A stretch of 64,000 nt of DNA from Roseateles hydrophilus. GTDB lineage: Bacteria; Pseudomonadota; Gammaproteobacteria; Burkholderiales; Burkholderiaceae_C. The stretch covers positions 62,001 to 126,000 of the forward strand of contig NZ_JAPPUY010000001.1 of the NCBI RefSeq assembly GCF_026712245.1. The letters run 5' to 3'. Numbering within the stretch: position 1 is the first letter of the stretch; every line of letters begins with the position of its first letter. Below, in pieces: positions 34,170-41,769 of the stretch. The notes beneath the pieces were generated by a model. That model was not told the DNA's origin, searched no databases, and saw only the letters and a list, made by a program, of their open reading frames with translations. A program made the translations under genes and the position numbers.

Positions 34170-36278
34170 TTATCGCGTGAACGCGGCGGCGTTGCCGGCA
34201 TCCACGTTCAGCACGTTACCCGTGCTCTTGCCGGACTTGTCGCTGGCCAGGAAGTACACGGCTTCCGCGATGTCCTCCGGCAGCACGCTGAGCTTGAGCA
34301 TGCTGCGCTGGCGGTAGAACTCTTCGATGTTGTCGCTGTCGATCTTGTTCGACGCGGCACGCTCTTCCTTCCACTTGCCGTCCCAGATGCGCGAGCCGCG
34401 AATGACGGCGTCGGGGTTGACGACGTTGACGCGCACGCCGACGGCCGCGCCTTCCAGCGCGATGCAGCGGGCCAGGTGGATTTCAGCGGCCTTGGCCGTG
34501 CAGTAGGCCGAGGCGCCGGCAGAGGCAACCAGGCCGTTCTTGCTGGCCACGAACACCATGGAGCCACCGATCTTCTGCTGCTTCATCAGGCGGAAGGCAC
34601 CGCGGCCGACCAGGAAGTAGCCGGTGACCAGGATGTCCTGGTTGCGCTGCCAGATTTCCAGCGTCGTGTCTTCCAGCGGGGCCGCGGAGGCGATGCCGGC
34701 GTTGGAGACGAGGATGTCCAGGCCGCCGAAGCGCAGCGCGGTGGCCGACAGCACGGCCTCCACTTCCTTCTCGGAGGTGATGTTGCCCTGCACGGTGGCG
34801 ACGTTGTCCTTGCCCGCCACCTTGACCAGGTTGGCGTGGGCTTCGGCCAGCGCGCCGGCGTCGATGTCGGTCAGCATGACGCAGGCACCTTCCTGCAGCA
34901 GCTGGCGGGCGACGGCCTGGCCGATGCCACCGGCGCCGCCGGTGACCAGAGCCACGCGGCCGGCCAGGCTCTTGGGCTTGGGCATGCGCTGCAGCTTGGC
35001 TTCTTCGAGCAGCCAGTACTCGATGTCGAAGGCTTCCTGCTCGGGCAGGCCGACGTATTTGTCGACGCCGTTGGCGCCGCGCATCACGTTGATCGCGTTG
35101 ATGTAGAACTCGCCGGCGATGCGGGCGGTGGCCTTGTCCTTGGCGAAGGACAGCATGCCGACGCCGGGGATCAGGTAGATGACGGGGTTGGCGTCACGCA
35201 CGGCCGGGCTGTTGGCGCGCTTGCAGCGCTCGTAGTAGGCCGTGTAGTCGGCGCGGTAGTCTTCCAGCGCCTTGTCCAGGCCGGCCAGCAGCGCGTCGAC
35301 GTCGGGCTTGGCGGGGTCGAAGTCCAGCACCAGCGGGCGGATCTTGGTGCGCAGGAAGTGGTCGGGGCAGGAGGTGCCCAGCGCGGCCAGCGCGGCCAGG
35401 TCGTTGCTGGCGACGAACTGCAGCACGGCGTCGCTGTCGTTGAAGTCGCCCAGCTTGCGCTCGCCGGCGCTGATGCGGCCGCGCAGTGCGGGCATCAGCT
35501 GTGCGGCGATGGCGGCGCGCTGCTCGGCGGGCAGCGTGATGGTCTTGACGCCGCCGAACACCGGCTGCTTGACGTTCTCGCCCAGCCACTGCTCGGCCAG
35601 GCGGATCATCTCCAGCGTGATCTCATAGCAGCTCTTGGCGGTGTCACCCCAGGTGAACAGGCCGTGGCCTTCCAGGATGATGCCCTTGAGCTGCGGCTGC
35701 GAGGTGGCCAGCGCTTCGAGCTTCAGGCCCAGGTCGTAGCCGGGGCGCTGCCAGGGCAGCCAGCCCAGCTGACCGCCGAAGATGACTTCGGTCAGACGCT
35801 TGCTGTCGGCGCAGGCGGCGATGGCGATGATGGCGTCCGGGTGCATGTGGTCCACATGCGCCTTCGGGATGTAGGCGTGCAGCGGGGTGTCGATGCTGGC
35901 GGCGCGCGGGTTCAGGTTGAACGTGCAGTGCGGCAGGTAATCCACCATCTCGTCTTCATGTTCCAGGCCGCGATAACGCTTCTTCAGCGCATTCAGCTTG
36001 TCCATGTAGAGCGTGGAGAAACCATCGAGCTTGATGGAACCCAGGTCGCCGCCCGAGCCCTTGACCCACAGCACCTGCACGTCTTCACCGGTCAGGTGGT
36101 CGCGCATCGTGACCTTGGCCGAGGTATTGCCGCCGCCGAAATTCGTCACGCGCAAATCAGAGCCGAGCAGATTCGAGCGATACAGCAGCAGTTCGGGTTC
36201 GCTCAAGGAGGCCGCCACGGCGTCATCCCACTTGGAGACGATGGGAGTTTGCGCAGAGGTTTGGGAATTTGCAGTCAT
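34170..36278 (-). CDS. rhaEW: Bifunctional rhamnulose-1-phosphate aldolase / L-lactaldehyde dehydrogenase
   Basis: This 702-residue protein is a fusion. Residues 1 to about 430 are a class II aldolase (RVTNFGGGNTSAKV, HVDHMHPDAIIAIAA, LEGHGLFTWGDTA). The last 260 or so are a short-chain dehydrogenase (RVALVTGGAGGIGQ, NAGIASAAP, Ser in VASKNG, catalytic YCTAK). The aldolase splits L-rhamnulose-1-phosphate into DHAP and L-lactaldehyde, and the second domain oxidises the aldehyde to L-lactate. The same fusion is known in Rhizobium, Bacillus and Chloroflexus rhamnose pathways. It is the first gene of the 12-gene operon; the frame is open to 36335, but MTANSQ at 36278 is the family-like start. The leader has two dyads. 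Confidence 0.95.
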   Translation of the reverse strand: MTANSQTSAQTPIVSKWDDAVAASLSEPELLLYRSNLLGSDLRVTNFGGGNTSAKVTMRDHLTGEDVQVLWVKGSGGDLGSIKLDGFSTLYMDKLNALKKRYRGLEHEDEMVDYLPHCTFNLNPRAASIDTPLHAYIPKAHVDHMHPDAIIAIAACADSKRLTEVIFGGQLGWLPWQRPGYDLGLKLEALATSQPQLKGIILEGHGLFTWGDTAKSCYEITLEMIRLAEQWLGENVKQPVFGGVKTITLPAEQRAAIAAQLMPALRGRISAGERKLGDFNDSDAVLQFVASNDLAALAALGTSCPDHFLRTKIRPLVLDFDPAKPDVDALLAGLDKALEDYRADYTAYYERCKRANSPAVRDANPVIYLIPGVGMLSFAKDKATARIAGEFYINAINVMRGANGVDKYVGLPEQEAFDIEYWLLEEAKLQRMPKPKSLAGRVALVTGGAGGIGQAVARQLLQEGACVMLTDIDAGALAEAHANLVKVAGKDNVATVQGNITSEKEVEAVLSATALRFGGLDILVSNAGIASAAPLEDTTLEIWQRNQDILVTGYFLVGRGAFRLMKQQKIGGSMVFVASKNGLVASAGASAYCTAKAAEIHLARCIALEGAAVGVRVNVVNPDAVIRGSRIWDGKWKEERAASNKIDSDNIEEFYRQRSMLKLSVLPEDIAEAVYFLASDKSGKSTGNVLNVDAGNAAAFTR

Positions 36279-36370
36279 CAGCTTGCCTGGTTTCAGTCGT
36301 ATTCGTTGCCCGGGGCTTGTGCGGCGCGCCGGCACCTGTCAGCGACGGGTGATCCATGGTGGAAACGGGC

Positions 36371-36394
36371 CGCAGTGTGAGCCGAAACACTGCG
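36371..36394. promoter_or_regulatory. 8-bp inverted repeat in the rhaEW leader
   Basis: CGCAGTGT (36371-36378) and ACACTGCG (36387-36394) are perfect inverted repeats around an 8-base spacer, 93 bp upstream of the rhaEW start. It could be an operator or an RNA hairpin in the operon leader. No matching protein family is identified. Confidence 0.4.
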
Positions 36395-36460
36395 CCCGGC
36401 GCGGCGCTCCCGCAGGAAATCAAAAGGATGATCGAAAGCGCGCACCGCCGCGGTGCCGCT

Positions 36461-36492
36461 CAAGAAACGCTCATGGCCGTGAGCGTTTCTTG
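36461..36492. promoter_or_regulatory. 13-bp inverted repeat, candidate RhaR operator
   Basis: CAAGAAACGCTCA (36461-36473) and TGAGCGTTTCTTG (36480-36492) form a perfect inverted repeat with a 6-bp spacer in the divergent rhaEW-rhaR intergenic region. It ends two bases before the predicted -35 of the rhaR promoter. Length and position fit a DeoR-family operator; binding by RhaR is inferred. Confidence 0.7.
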
Positions 36493-36493
36493 A

Positions 36494-36522
36494 TTGACGC
36501 TGTCATTCGACTGACGTAATCT
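36494..36522 (+). promoter_or_regulatory. Predicted sigma-70 promoter for the regulator/kinase operon
   Basis: TTGACG (36494-36499) and TAATCT (36517-36522) are separated by exactly 17 bp. Start of transcription would fall near 36529, giving a leader of about 210 nt. The 13-bp inverted repeat abuts the -35, and the direct repeat at 36552 lies just past the start, so operator sites bracket the promoter. Confidence 0.6.
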
Positions 36523-36551
36523 GCTTTCGGAACCGTGTTTCACCTGCGATC

Positions 36552-36567
36552 TGAGCGTTCTTGATTG
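36552..36567 (+). promoter_or_regulatory. Second copy of the candidate RhaR half-site
   Basis: TGAGCGTTCTTGATTG at this position repeats TGAGCGTTTCTTGATTG at 36480-36496 with one T missing. It lies about 20-40 bp downstream of the predicted transcription start, where a repressor could block or loop. Confidence 0.55.
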
Positions 36568-36737
36568 CACTGCAACATGGCGACGGCACCCGGCGGCCTG
36601 CTGCAGGGGTGTGACCCGAGGGGGCGCCAGCGAAGGCGCCGTCCGGCAAAGCGATGCCCACCCCAAGAGGTCGGGCAACTCCCGAGAGACAACGGTCGCC
36701 GCCGCTGCAGGAGGGCGCCCGAGAACAAGGTGACTCC

Positions 36738-37619
36738 ATGATCAATCACAAACGGCACAAGCGTCTGCTCAAACTGCTGGACGAGCGTGAGCACGCCAGC
36801 GTTCAGCAATTGATGGAATGGTTGTCGGCATCGGCCGCAACCGTGCGCCGGGATATTTCCTGGCTGGCCGCGAAAAACCAGCTGACGCGCACGCGCGGTG
36901 GCGCTCAGCGCCTGGAGCAAAAGAAAAAGGCCTATACGCTGTCGAGCGAGACCTTTCAAAACAACGCGCAGCAACATACTGCGGCCAAACGTGCCATTGC
37001 CCGTTATGCCACCTCGATGTGCAATAACGGCGAAACCATCATCATCAACGGCGGTACCACCACGTTCATGATGGCGGAGTTTCTCGTCGAGAAACAGCTG
37101 AAGATTCTGACCAATTCGTTCCTGATGGCCGAGCGCCTGCTCGTCACCAGTGACAACGAGATCATCCTGCCCGGCGGCCGCGTCTACCGCGAGCAGAACG
37201 TCATCCTGAGCCCGTTCGAGAACGATGTGGCCCAGCACCACTACGCGGCCAAGATGTTCATGGGCGTCTACGGCCTGTCCATCCTGGGTCTGATGGAGGC
37301 CGACCCGCTGCTGATCCAGGCCGAGAAGCGCCTCATCGGCCAGGCGGAGGAGCTCGTCGTGCTGGTGGACAGCAGCAAGTTCCAGCGCAAGGCGGGCCTG
37401 GTGCTGTGCGGGCTGAACCGCGTGTCCACCGTCATCACCGACACCGGCGCCTCTGACAGCGCGGTGCAGCTGCTGGAGCACTACGGCGTGCGCGTGATCA
37501 CCGTGGAGCCGGAACCCGTGGACCCTCGCGTGGTGGAGGCTTCGGCGATGAGTTCGCATGACTATGCGGCCGTGCTGGAGTCGGGCGCTTACCACCGTCA
37601 CGCGGGGCTGAACTCTTGA
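36738..37619 (+). CDS. rhaR: DeoR-family transcriptional regulator of rhamnose use
   Basis: This 293-residue protein has an N-terminal winged helix (about 5-60: RHKRLLKLLDEREHASVQQLM, SAATVRRDISWLA) and the DeoR effector domain (about 75-260: KRAIARYATSM, TTTFMMAEFLVEKQLKILTNS, GGRVYREQNVILSP, KMFMGVYG, LVDSSKF). DeoR regulators usually repress sugar operons and are released by a phosphorylated sugar, here possibly L-rhamnulose-1-phosphate. The ATG at 36738 has AAGG 7 nt upstream; the longer open frame from 36654 adds a low-complexity leader and is unlikely. It is divergent from rhaEW and overlaps the kinase gene by TTGA. Confidence 0.92.
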   Translation: MINHKRHKRLLKLLDEREHASVQQLMEWLSASAATVRRDISWLAAKNQLTRTRGGAQRLEQKKKAYTLSSETFQNNAQQHTAAKRAIARYATSMCNNGETIIINGGTTTFMMAEFLVEKQLKILTNSFLMAERLLVTSDNEIILPGGRVYREQNVILSPFENDVAQHHYAAKMFMGVYGLSILGLMEADPLLIQAEKRLIGQAEELVVLVDSSKFQRKAGLVLCGLNRVSTVITDTGASDSAVQLLEHYGVRVITVEPEPVDPRVVEASAMSSHDYAAVLESGAYHRHAGLNS

Positions 37620-38998
37620 GCGCTTTGTCTCCCGGAACCGTTGTTCTCGACATTGGCAAGACCAACGCGAAGCTGACCCTGATCGACGCCGACGGCCACA
37701 CGCTGGCCGAGGTGCGCACGCCCAACACGGTGCGCAACCTGGGCCCCTACCCGCACCACGACACGGAGCGGCTGTGGGCCTGGATGCTGGGTCAGCTGCG
37801 TGAGCTGTCGCAGCGGGCGCACATCCGTGCCATCGTGCCGGTCACGCATGGCGCGACGGCGGCGCTGGTGGATGACGCCGGCCTGGTGTTGCCGGTGCTG
37901 GACTACGAGCATGTGCCCGGCGACGCCGCCGACGCGTCGCGTTATGCCGGGCTGCGGCCGGTGTTCGCCGACAGCGGATCGCCCGCGCTGCCGGCCGGCC
38001 TCAACCTTGGCCGCCAGCTGGACTGGCTGGCTGCGCGCTTCCCGGCCGAGTTCGCACGGGCCAAACATGTGCTGATGTACCCGCAGTACTGGGCCTGGCG
38101 CCTGTGCGGCGTGGCGGCCAGCGAGGTCACCTCGCTGGGTTGCCACACCGATCTGTGGCGGCCCGCCGTGGGGCGCTTCTCCAGCCTCGTCGAGCGGCTG
38201 GGCTGGGAGCCGCTGTTCCCGCCGCGCCGCGACGCCTGGGCGCGCTTGGGCGTGCTGCGGCCAGAACTGACGGCCGATACGGGCCTGCCCGCCGACTGCG
38301 AGGTCGTCTGCGGCATCCACGACAGCAATGCCTCGCTGCTGCGCCACCTGCTGACACTCAAACAGAGCGGCCCTTGCACGGTACTGTCCACGGGCACGTG
38401 GCTGATTGCCGCGGCGCTGGGCTCGGCCACCAAGCCGCTGGTCGAGGCGCAGGACATGCTCGCCAACTGCGATGTCTTCGGTGAGGCCGTGCCCTGCATG
38501 CGCTTCATGGGCGGCCGTGAGTTTGGTGCACTCGCAGGCGAGCGACCGGCGCCGTTCACGGCGGCGGATGTCGAGCGCCTGATCGGGCAGCAGACGATGG
38601 CGCTGCCGTGCTTTGCCGAAACCGGCGGGCCGTTCGCTGGTCAGGCTGGTCGTGTGGCCGGGCCCATGCCGCAGAGCGATGCCGAGCGCGCCGCGCTGGC
38701 CACGCTCTACGTCGTGCTGATGACCGATCACTGCCTGCAGGCGCTGGGTGCCAGCGGCCGCGTGGTCGTGGAAGGGGCGTTCACGGTCAACCCGTGGTTC
38801 GGCCCGTTGCTGGCCGGGTTGGCGGATGGGCGCGACGTGGCGGTGTCCGACGACGGCAGTGGCACGACCTGCGGTGCCTGGCTGCTGGCGGCCTGGGGCC
38901 GCGAGGCTGCGCCGGCGCCCGCGCCGGTGGCGGCGTGGTGCCCGCCGGGGTGGCTGGCCTACCGCGATCTGTGGCGCCAGCAGGCGGGCGCGCAGTGA
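37616..38998 (+). CDS. rhaB: FGGY-family rhamnulokinase
   Basis: This 460-residue cytoplasmic kinase has the FGGY/actin-fold motifs TVVLDIGKTNAKLTL (phosphate 1), VTHGATAALVDD, KHVLMYPQYWAWRLCG, CGIHDSNASLLRHL and STGTWLIAAALG, with the C-terminal GAFTVNPWFGPLLAGL. It phosphorylates L-rhamnulose to the 1-phosphate used by the aldolase. No ATG lies before the first strand. The start is TTG at 37616, overlapping the regulator stop (TTGA), or TTG at 37625. It is co-transcribed with rhaR and followed by a strong terminator. Confidence 0.88.
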   Translation: MSALSPGTVVLDIGKTNAKLTLIDADGHTLAEVRTPNTVRNLGPYPHHDTERLWAWMLGQLRELSQRAHIRAIVPVTHGATAALVDDAGLVLPVLDYEHVPGDAADASRYAGLRPVFADSGSPALPAGLNLGRQLDWLAARFPAEFARAKHVLMYPQYWAWRLCGVAASEVTSLGCHTDLWRPAVGRFSSLVERLGWEPLFPPRRDAWARLGVLRPELTADTGLPADCEVVCGIHDSNASLLRHLLTLKQSGPCTVLSTGTWLIAAALGSATKPLVEAQDMLANCDVFGEAVPCMRFMGGREFGALAGERPAPFTAADVERLIGQQTMALPCFAETGGPFAGQAGRVAGPMPQSDAERAALATLYVVLMTDHCLQALGASGRVVVEGAFTVNPWFGPLLAGLADGRDVAVSDDGSGTTCGAWLLAAWGREAAPAPAPVAAWCPPGWLAYRDLWRQQAGAQ

Positions 38999-39020
38999 CG
39001 CGCTGACGCTTCGCCAGTGA

Positions 39021-39052
39021 AAAGGGCCGGCCTCGCAAGAGGCCGGCCCTTT
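39021..39052. terminator. Strong bidirectional terminator between rhaB and the PEP-CTERM gene
   Basis: A 14-bp perfect stem (39021-39034 with 39039-39052) closes a GCAA tetraloop, with A and T runs on its two flanks. It serves the converging rhaB and PEP-CTERM transcripts. Its core is identical to the terminator at 3919-3943. Confidence 0.88.
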
Positions 39053-39071
39053 GTTCATGGGCGCTTCCCGG

Positions 39072-39734
39072 TCAGCCGCGGCGGCGACGCACGCCCGCCA
39101 GGCCCAGGCCGGCCAGCGCGACCAGCGCCAGCGAGCCCGGCTCGGGCAGGGTGAAGGCCCGCACGCTGTCGATCTCGGCGCGGCTGTAGCCGCTGGTGTC
39201 GGTGGCGCTGTCGAACGCGTAGATGCGCACCTCGTCGAAGCCCGCCAGGTCGCTCAGGCCCAGCACGCCGCCGACGAGCTGGCTGCCCAGCCCGACGTTG
39301 CCGCTGCCGGTGACAGCGCCGTCCAGCAGCGTCACCCAGCGCGCGTAGATGTTGCTGAAGCCCGAGCTGACGGCCAGCTCGATGCCGTGCAGGTCAGCGC
39401 CCGCGCTGCGGATGGACACGTAGGCATTGGTGCCGGCCGTGCCGAAGAAGTTGCCGCTGAAGGCCTCGGTGTAGATGTCGGCCGGATCGACCAGGCAGTC
39501 CAGCCCGGCGAAGCCGCAGCCGCCGTTGTCGTTGCCGATGCCGGTGTGCGAGATGACCAGGCCGCCTTCCGCCCAGGGGCTGGCCAGCGTGACGTTGGCT
39601 TCAAAGTCGGCCACATAGGACAGGTGCGCAGCCTGGCCGGGCGTGGTGTTGCCGGCGCCGGTGGTCTGCACAACGGCGGCCATGGCGGGCGCGGCGAACA
39701 GCGCGGCCATCAGGGAGAGGAGTTTGGTTTTCAT
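39072..39734 (-). CDS. PEP-CTERM sorting-domain protein
   Basis: This 220-residue protein has a Sec signal peptide (MKTKLLSLMAALFAAPAMAA). The beta-rich body has Gly, Asn and Ser and two Cys residues (CGFAGLDC). The last 24 residues are a textbook PEP-CTERM tail: LPEPGSL, hydrophobic helix ALVALAGLGLAGV, and RRRR. Such proteins are processed by an exosortase (not in this window) and placed on the surface or in exopolysaccharide. It follows the PL4 lyase so closely that an alternative ATG at 39749 shares a base with that gene's stop (TGATG); the start at 39734 gives the better signal peptide. The function of the body is unknown. Confidence 0.87.
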   Translation of the reverse strand: MKTKLLSLMAALFAAPAMAAVVQTTGAGNTTPGQAAHLSYVADFEANVTLASPWAEGGLVISHTGIGNDNGGCGFAGLDCLVDPADIYTEAFSGNFFGTAGTNAYVSIRSAGADLHGIELAVSSGFSNIYARWVTLLDGAVTGSGNVGLGSQLVGGVLGLSDLAGFDEVRIYAFDSATDTSGYSRAEIDSVRAFTLPEPGSLALVALAGLGLAGVRRRRG

Positions 39735-39748
39735 GGTGTGCTCAGGCA

Positions 39749-41575
39749 TCAGTTGGCCGCAACGAGGTCGATGGCGTCGAAGGACAGGGACGGGCTCAGG
39801 AAGCCGGCGCCGGCCGTGCCGCTGACGGTCCAGATGGTCAGCACGTTGGTGCCCACGACGAGCTGGCTGGCCGGGATGTCGTAGGTGTAGGTGCGGTTGA
39901 AGCCGCGGTAGGTGCCCACGGTCATGTTGCGCGACACCTTGGGCGGGGCGGACGGGATGGCCGAGCTCCAGCTGTTCACCGTGACCTGCGGGCGGGCGCT
40001 GTTGAAGTCAGCGCTGATGCCCAGGCGCAGCCGCAGCGGCGCGGTGTTCTGGCCGCGCTTGAGCACGAAGCGCACCTGCAGGCCGTTGTTGTGGTCCTTC
40101 CACTGGTAGGCCGGCCAGTGCAGGGCCGGTGTGGACTGGCCCACCACGTAGGGCCCGACCTTCCACGAGGCCATGCGCACATCGCTGGGGTGCATGAAGG
40201 TCAGCTTGTCGCCATTGATGAACTCCTGCGGCGTGCCGTCCCAGCGGCCGATGCGCCACAGCGCCGGCGTGGCCTCGGGGTCGGCGGTGATGGCCACGGT
40301 GTTCAGCGCGTAGCTGGTGTTGGCGGTCACGGTGACAGGCGCCGTCTGCACCGCCAGCTCGCCCTTGTAGACCGTCATCGTGTAGGTGCCCGGCAGCATG
40401 CCTTGCATGCTGAAGTGGCCGTCGACCGGGTCGGCATCCACCCAGTACTGGGCCTGCGCATTGGCAAAGCCGACGGTGTAAGGCACGCCGGCCACGCGGC
40501 CGCTGAGGCCGGCGACGGTCACGCCACCGCGCCCCTGCGGCGGCACGTAGCCCACCATGCCCACCTGGCCGTACCAGCTGGTGTCAGGCCTGGCCGTCGG
40601 TGTGCTGCCGTCGTTGAAGATCATCGTGTAGGTGTTCAGCACGTTCAGGCGGAAGGGCTCCGTCTGCGCCTCGCCGTAATTGACCATGTAGGTCAGCTCG
40701 TTGTGCGTGCTGGTGATCTGCTGCAGCAGGCTGCGGTAGAACGGGCCGCTGGAGCCGCCCTCGTTGTTGTCACGCCAGAACCAGATGCCCACGCCGGGGC
40801 CGGTGCCGCCGAGGAACTCCCAGTCCTTCAGGCGACGGTTGGCGTAGTGCTTGGAGCGCGACTGGCCGTAGCGCGGGTCGGTGCTCGGGAAGCCGAACAC
40901 GTCGCTGGCCTCGATGGCGCCGCTGGTGCCGCGCAGGTCCTCGGCCCAGTAGCTCTCGCCGTTGTAGGTCACCAGGCCGCCCGCGGCGTTGGCCGGGCCG
41001 CCGTTGGGCAGCTTGGCGATGGGCACGCGCGCGATGAAGCGCACCAGGCCGTGCACATCGGGCTGCTCGGTGAAGTGCGTGCCCATGTGGATGTTGGTCT
41101 CGCCGCGCTTGACGACGTAGTAGTGCGTGAACACGCCGCCCTTGGTGCTCGTGCTGGTGACGGTCACGCGGATGTAGTCGCTCGCGTTGACGACGCCGCC
41201 GTTCGTGGTGGCCGCGGGCGTCACGGTGCCGTTGGCGCTGAGCGCTTCGACCTTCAGGCCCACGGCACTGACGCCGTTGTAGAGCCAGTCGGCGCCCGAG
41301 TTCACCTGCGTGCCGCGTGCCGGGTCGGCGTACTCCACACCCTTGTAGACCATGCTCGAGATGTCGCCGATGGCCGTGGTGCTGCTGCTTTCGTAGCCAC
41401 GGATCTTGAAGACCAGCCCGCCATCGGTGTCGATGATGTATTGCGGGCGCGCCGGGTTGTTGCTGTCGTGGACGGTGGTGATGCTGAAGGCGGCCATGGC
41501 CGCGGGCGCGGCCACGGCCAGCAGGCCTGTGGCCAGCCAGCGCAACCCGCGTGTGCGCAAACACGTCGTGTGCAT
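39749..41575 (-). CDS. Rhamnogalacturonan lyase, PL4 (RhiE/RGL4 type)
   Basis: This 608-residue protein has a Sec signal peptide (about 1-28, ending AAMA). Three domains follow as in PL4 lyases: a beta-sandwich catalytic domain (about 30-340, with YIIDTDGGLVFKIRGYESSSTTAIGD-type sequence, MGTHFTEQPDVHGLVRFIARV and SKHYANRRLKDWEF), a fibronectin-III-like domain (about 345-430, VAGLSGRVAGVPYTV, HFSMQGMLPGTYTMTVYKG), and a CBM-like jelly roll (LWRIGRWDGTPQEFIN, TYTYDIPASQLVVGTNVLTIW). PL4 enzymes cleave RG-I by beta-elimination. AGGAGA precedes the ATG. A dyad related to the RhaR operator lies about 100 bp upstream. Confidence 0.92.
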   Translation of the reverse strand: MHTTCLRTRGLRWLATGLLAVAAPAAMAAFSITTVHDSNNPARPQYIIDTDGGLVFKIRGYESSSTTAIGDISSMVYKGVEYADPARGTQVNSGADWLYNGVSAVGLKVEALSANGTVTPAATTNGGVVNASDYIRVTVTSTSTKGGVFTHYYVVKRGETNIHMGTHFTEQPDVHGLVRFIARVPIAKLPNGGPANAAGGLVTYNGESYWAEDLRGTSGAIEASDVFGFPSTDPRYGQSRSKHYANRRLKDWEFLGGTGPGVGIWFWRDNNEGGSSGPFYRSLLQQITSTHNELTYMVNYGEAQTEPFRLNVLNTYTMIFNDGSTPTARPDTSWYGQVGMVGYVPPQGRGGVTVAGLSGRVAGVPYTVGFANAQAQYWVDADPVDGHFSMQGMLPGTYTMTVYKGELAVQTAPVTVTANTSYALNTVAITADPEATPALWRIGRWDGTPQEFINGDKLTFMHPSDVRMASWKVGPYVVGQSTPALHWPAYQWKDHNNGLQVRFVLKRGQNTAPLRLRLGISADFNSARPQVTVNSWSSAIPSAPPKVSRNMTVGTYRGFNRTYTYDIPASQLVVGTNVLTIWTVSGTAGAGFLSPSLSFDAIDLVAAN

Positions 41576-41672
41576 GAAGTCTCCTGGTTTGTGTCGTTGT
41601 TCACGCGACAGGCTGTTCGCCTGTCCGTGGCGGCGGACTCTAGGGAGACATGGCAGCGCCGTGCGGTCAACC

Positions 41673-41689
41673 GCATGAGCGTTTCATGC
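41673..41689. promoter_or_regulatory. Dyad related to the candidate RhaR operator, upstream of PL4
   Basis: GCATGA-GCGTT-TCATGC is a perfect 6-bp inverted repeat. Within it TGAGCGTTTCATG (41676-41688) matches 12 of 13 bases of the operator arm TGAGCGTTTCTTG at 36480-36492. It sits about 100 bp upstream of the PL4 start, in the only sizeable gap (194 bp) of block C. Confidence 0.55.
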
Positions 41690-41769
41690 AGGTACGGCGT
41701 TGGTGCGCTCTGCTATGCCGGCACGTGATACGGCCGTGCAAAAAGCTGATGGCTGCGGGCCCGAAATGC

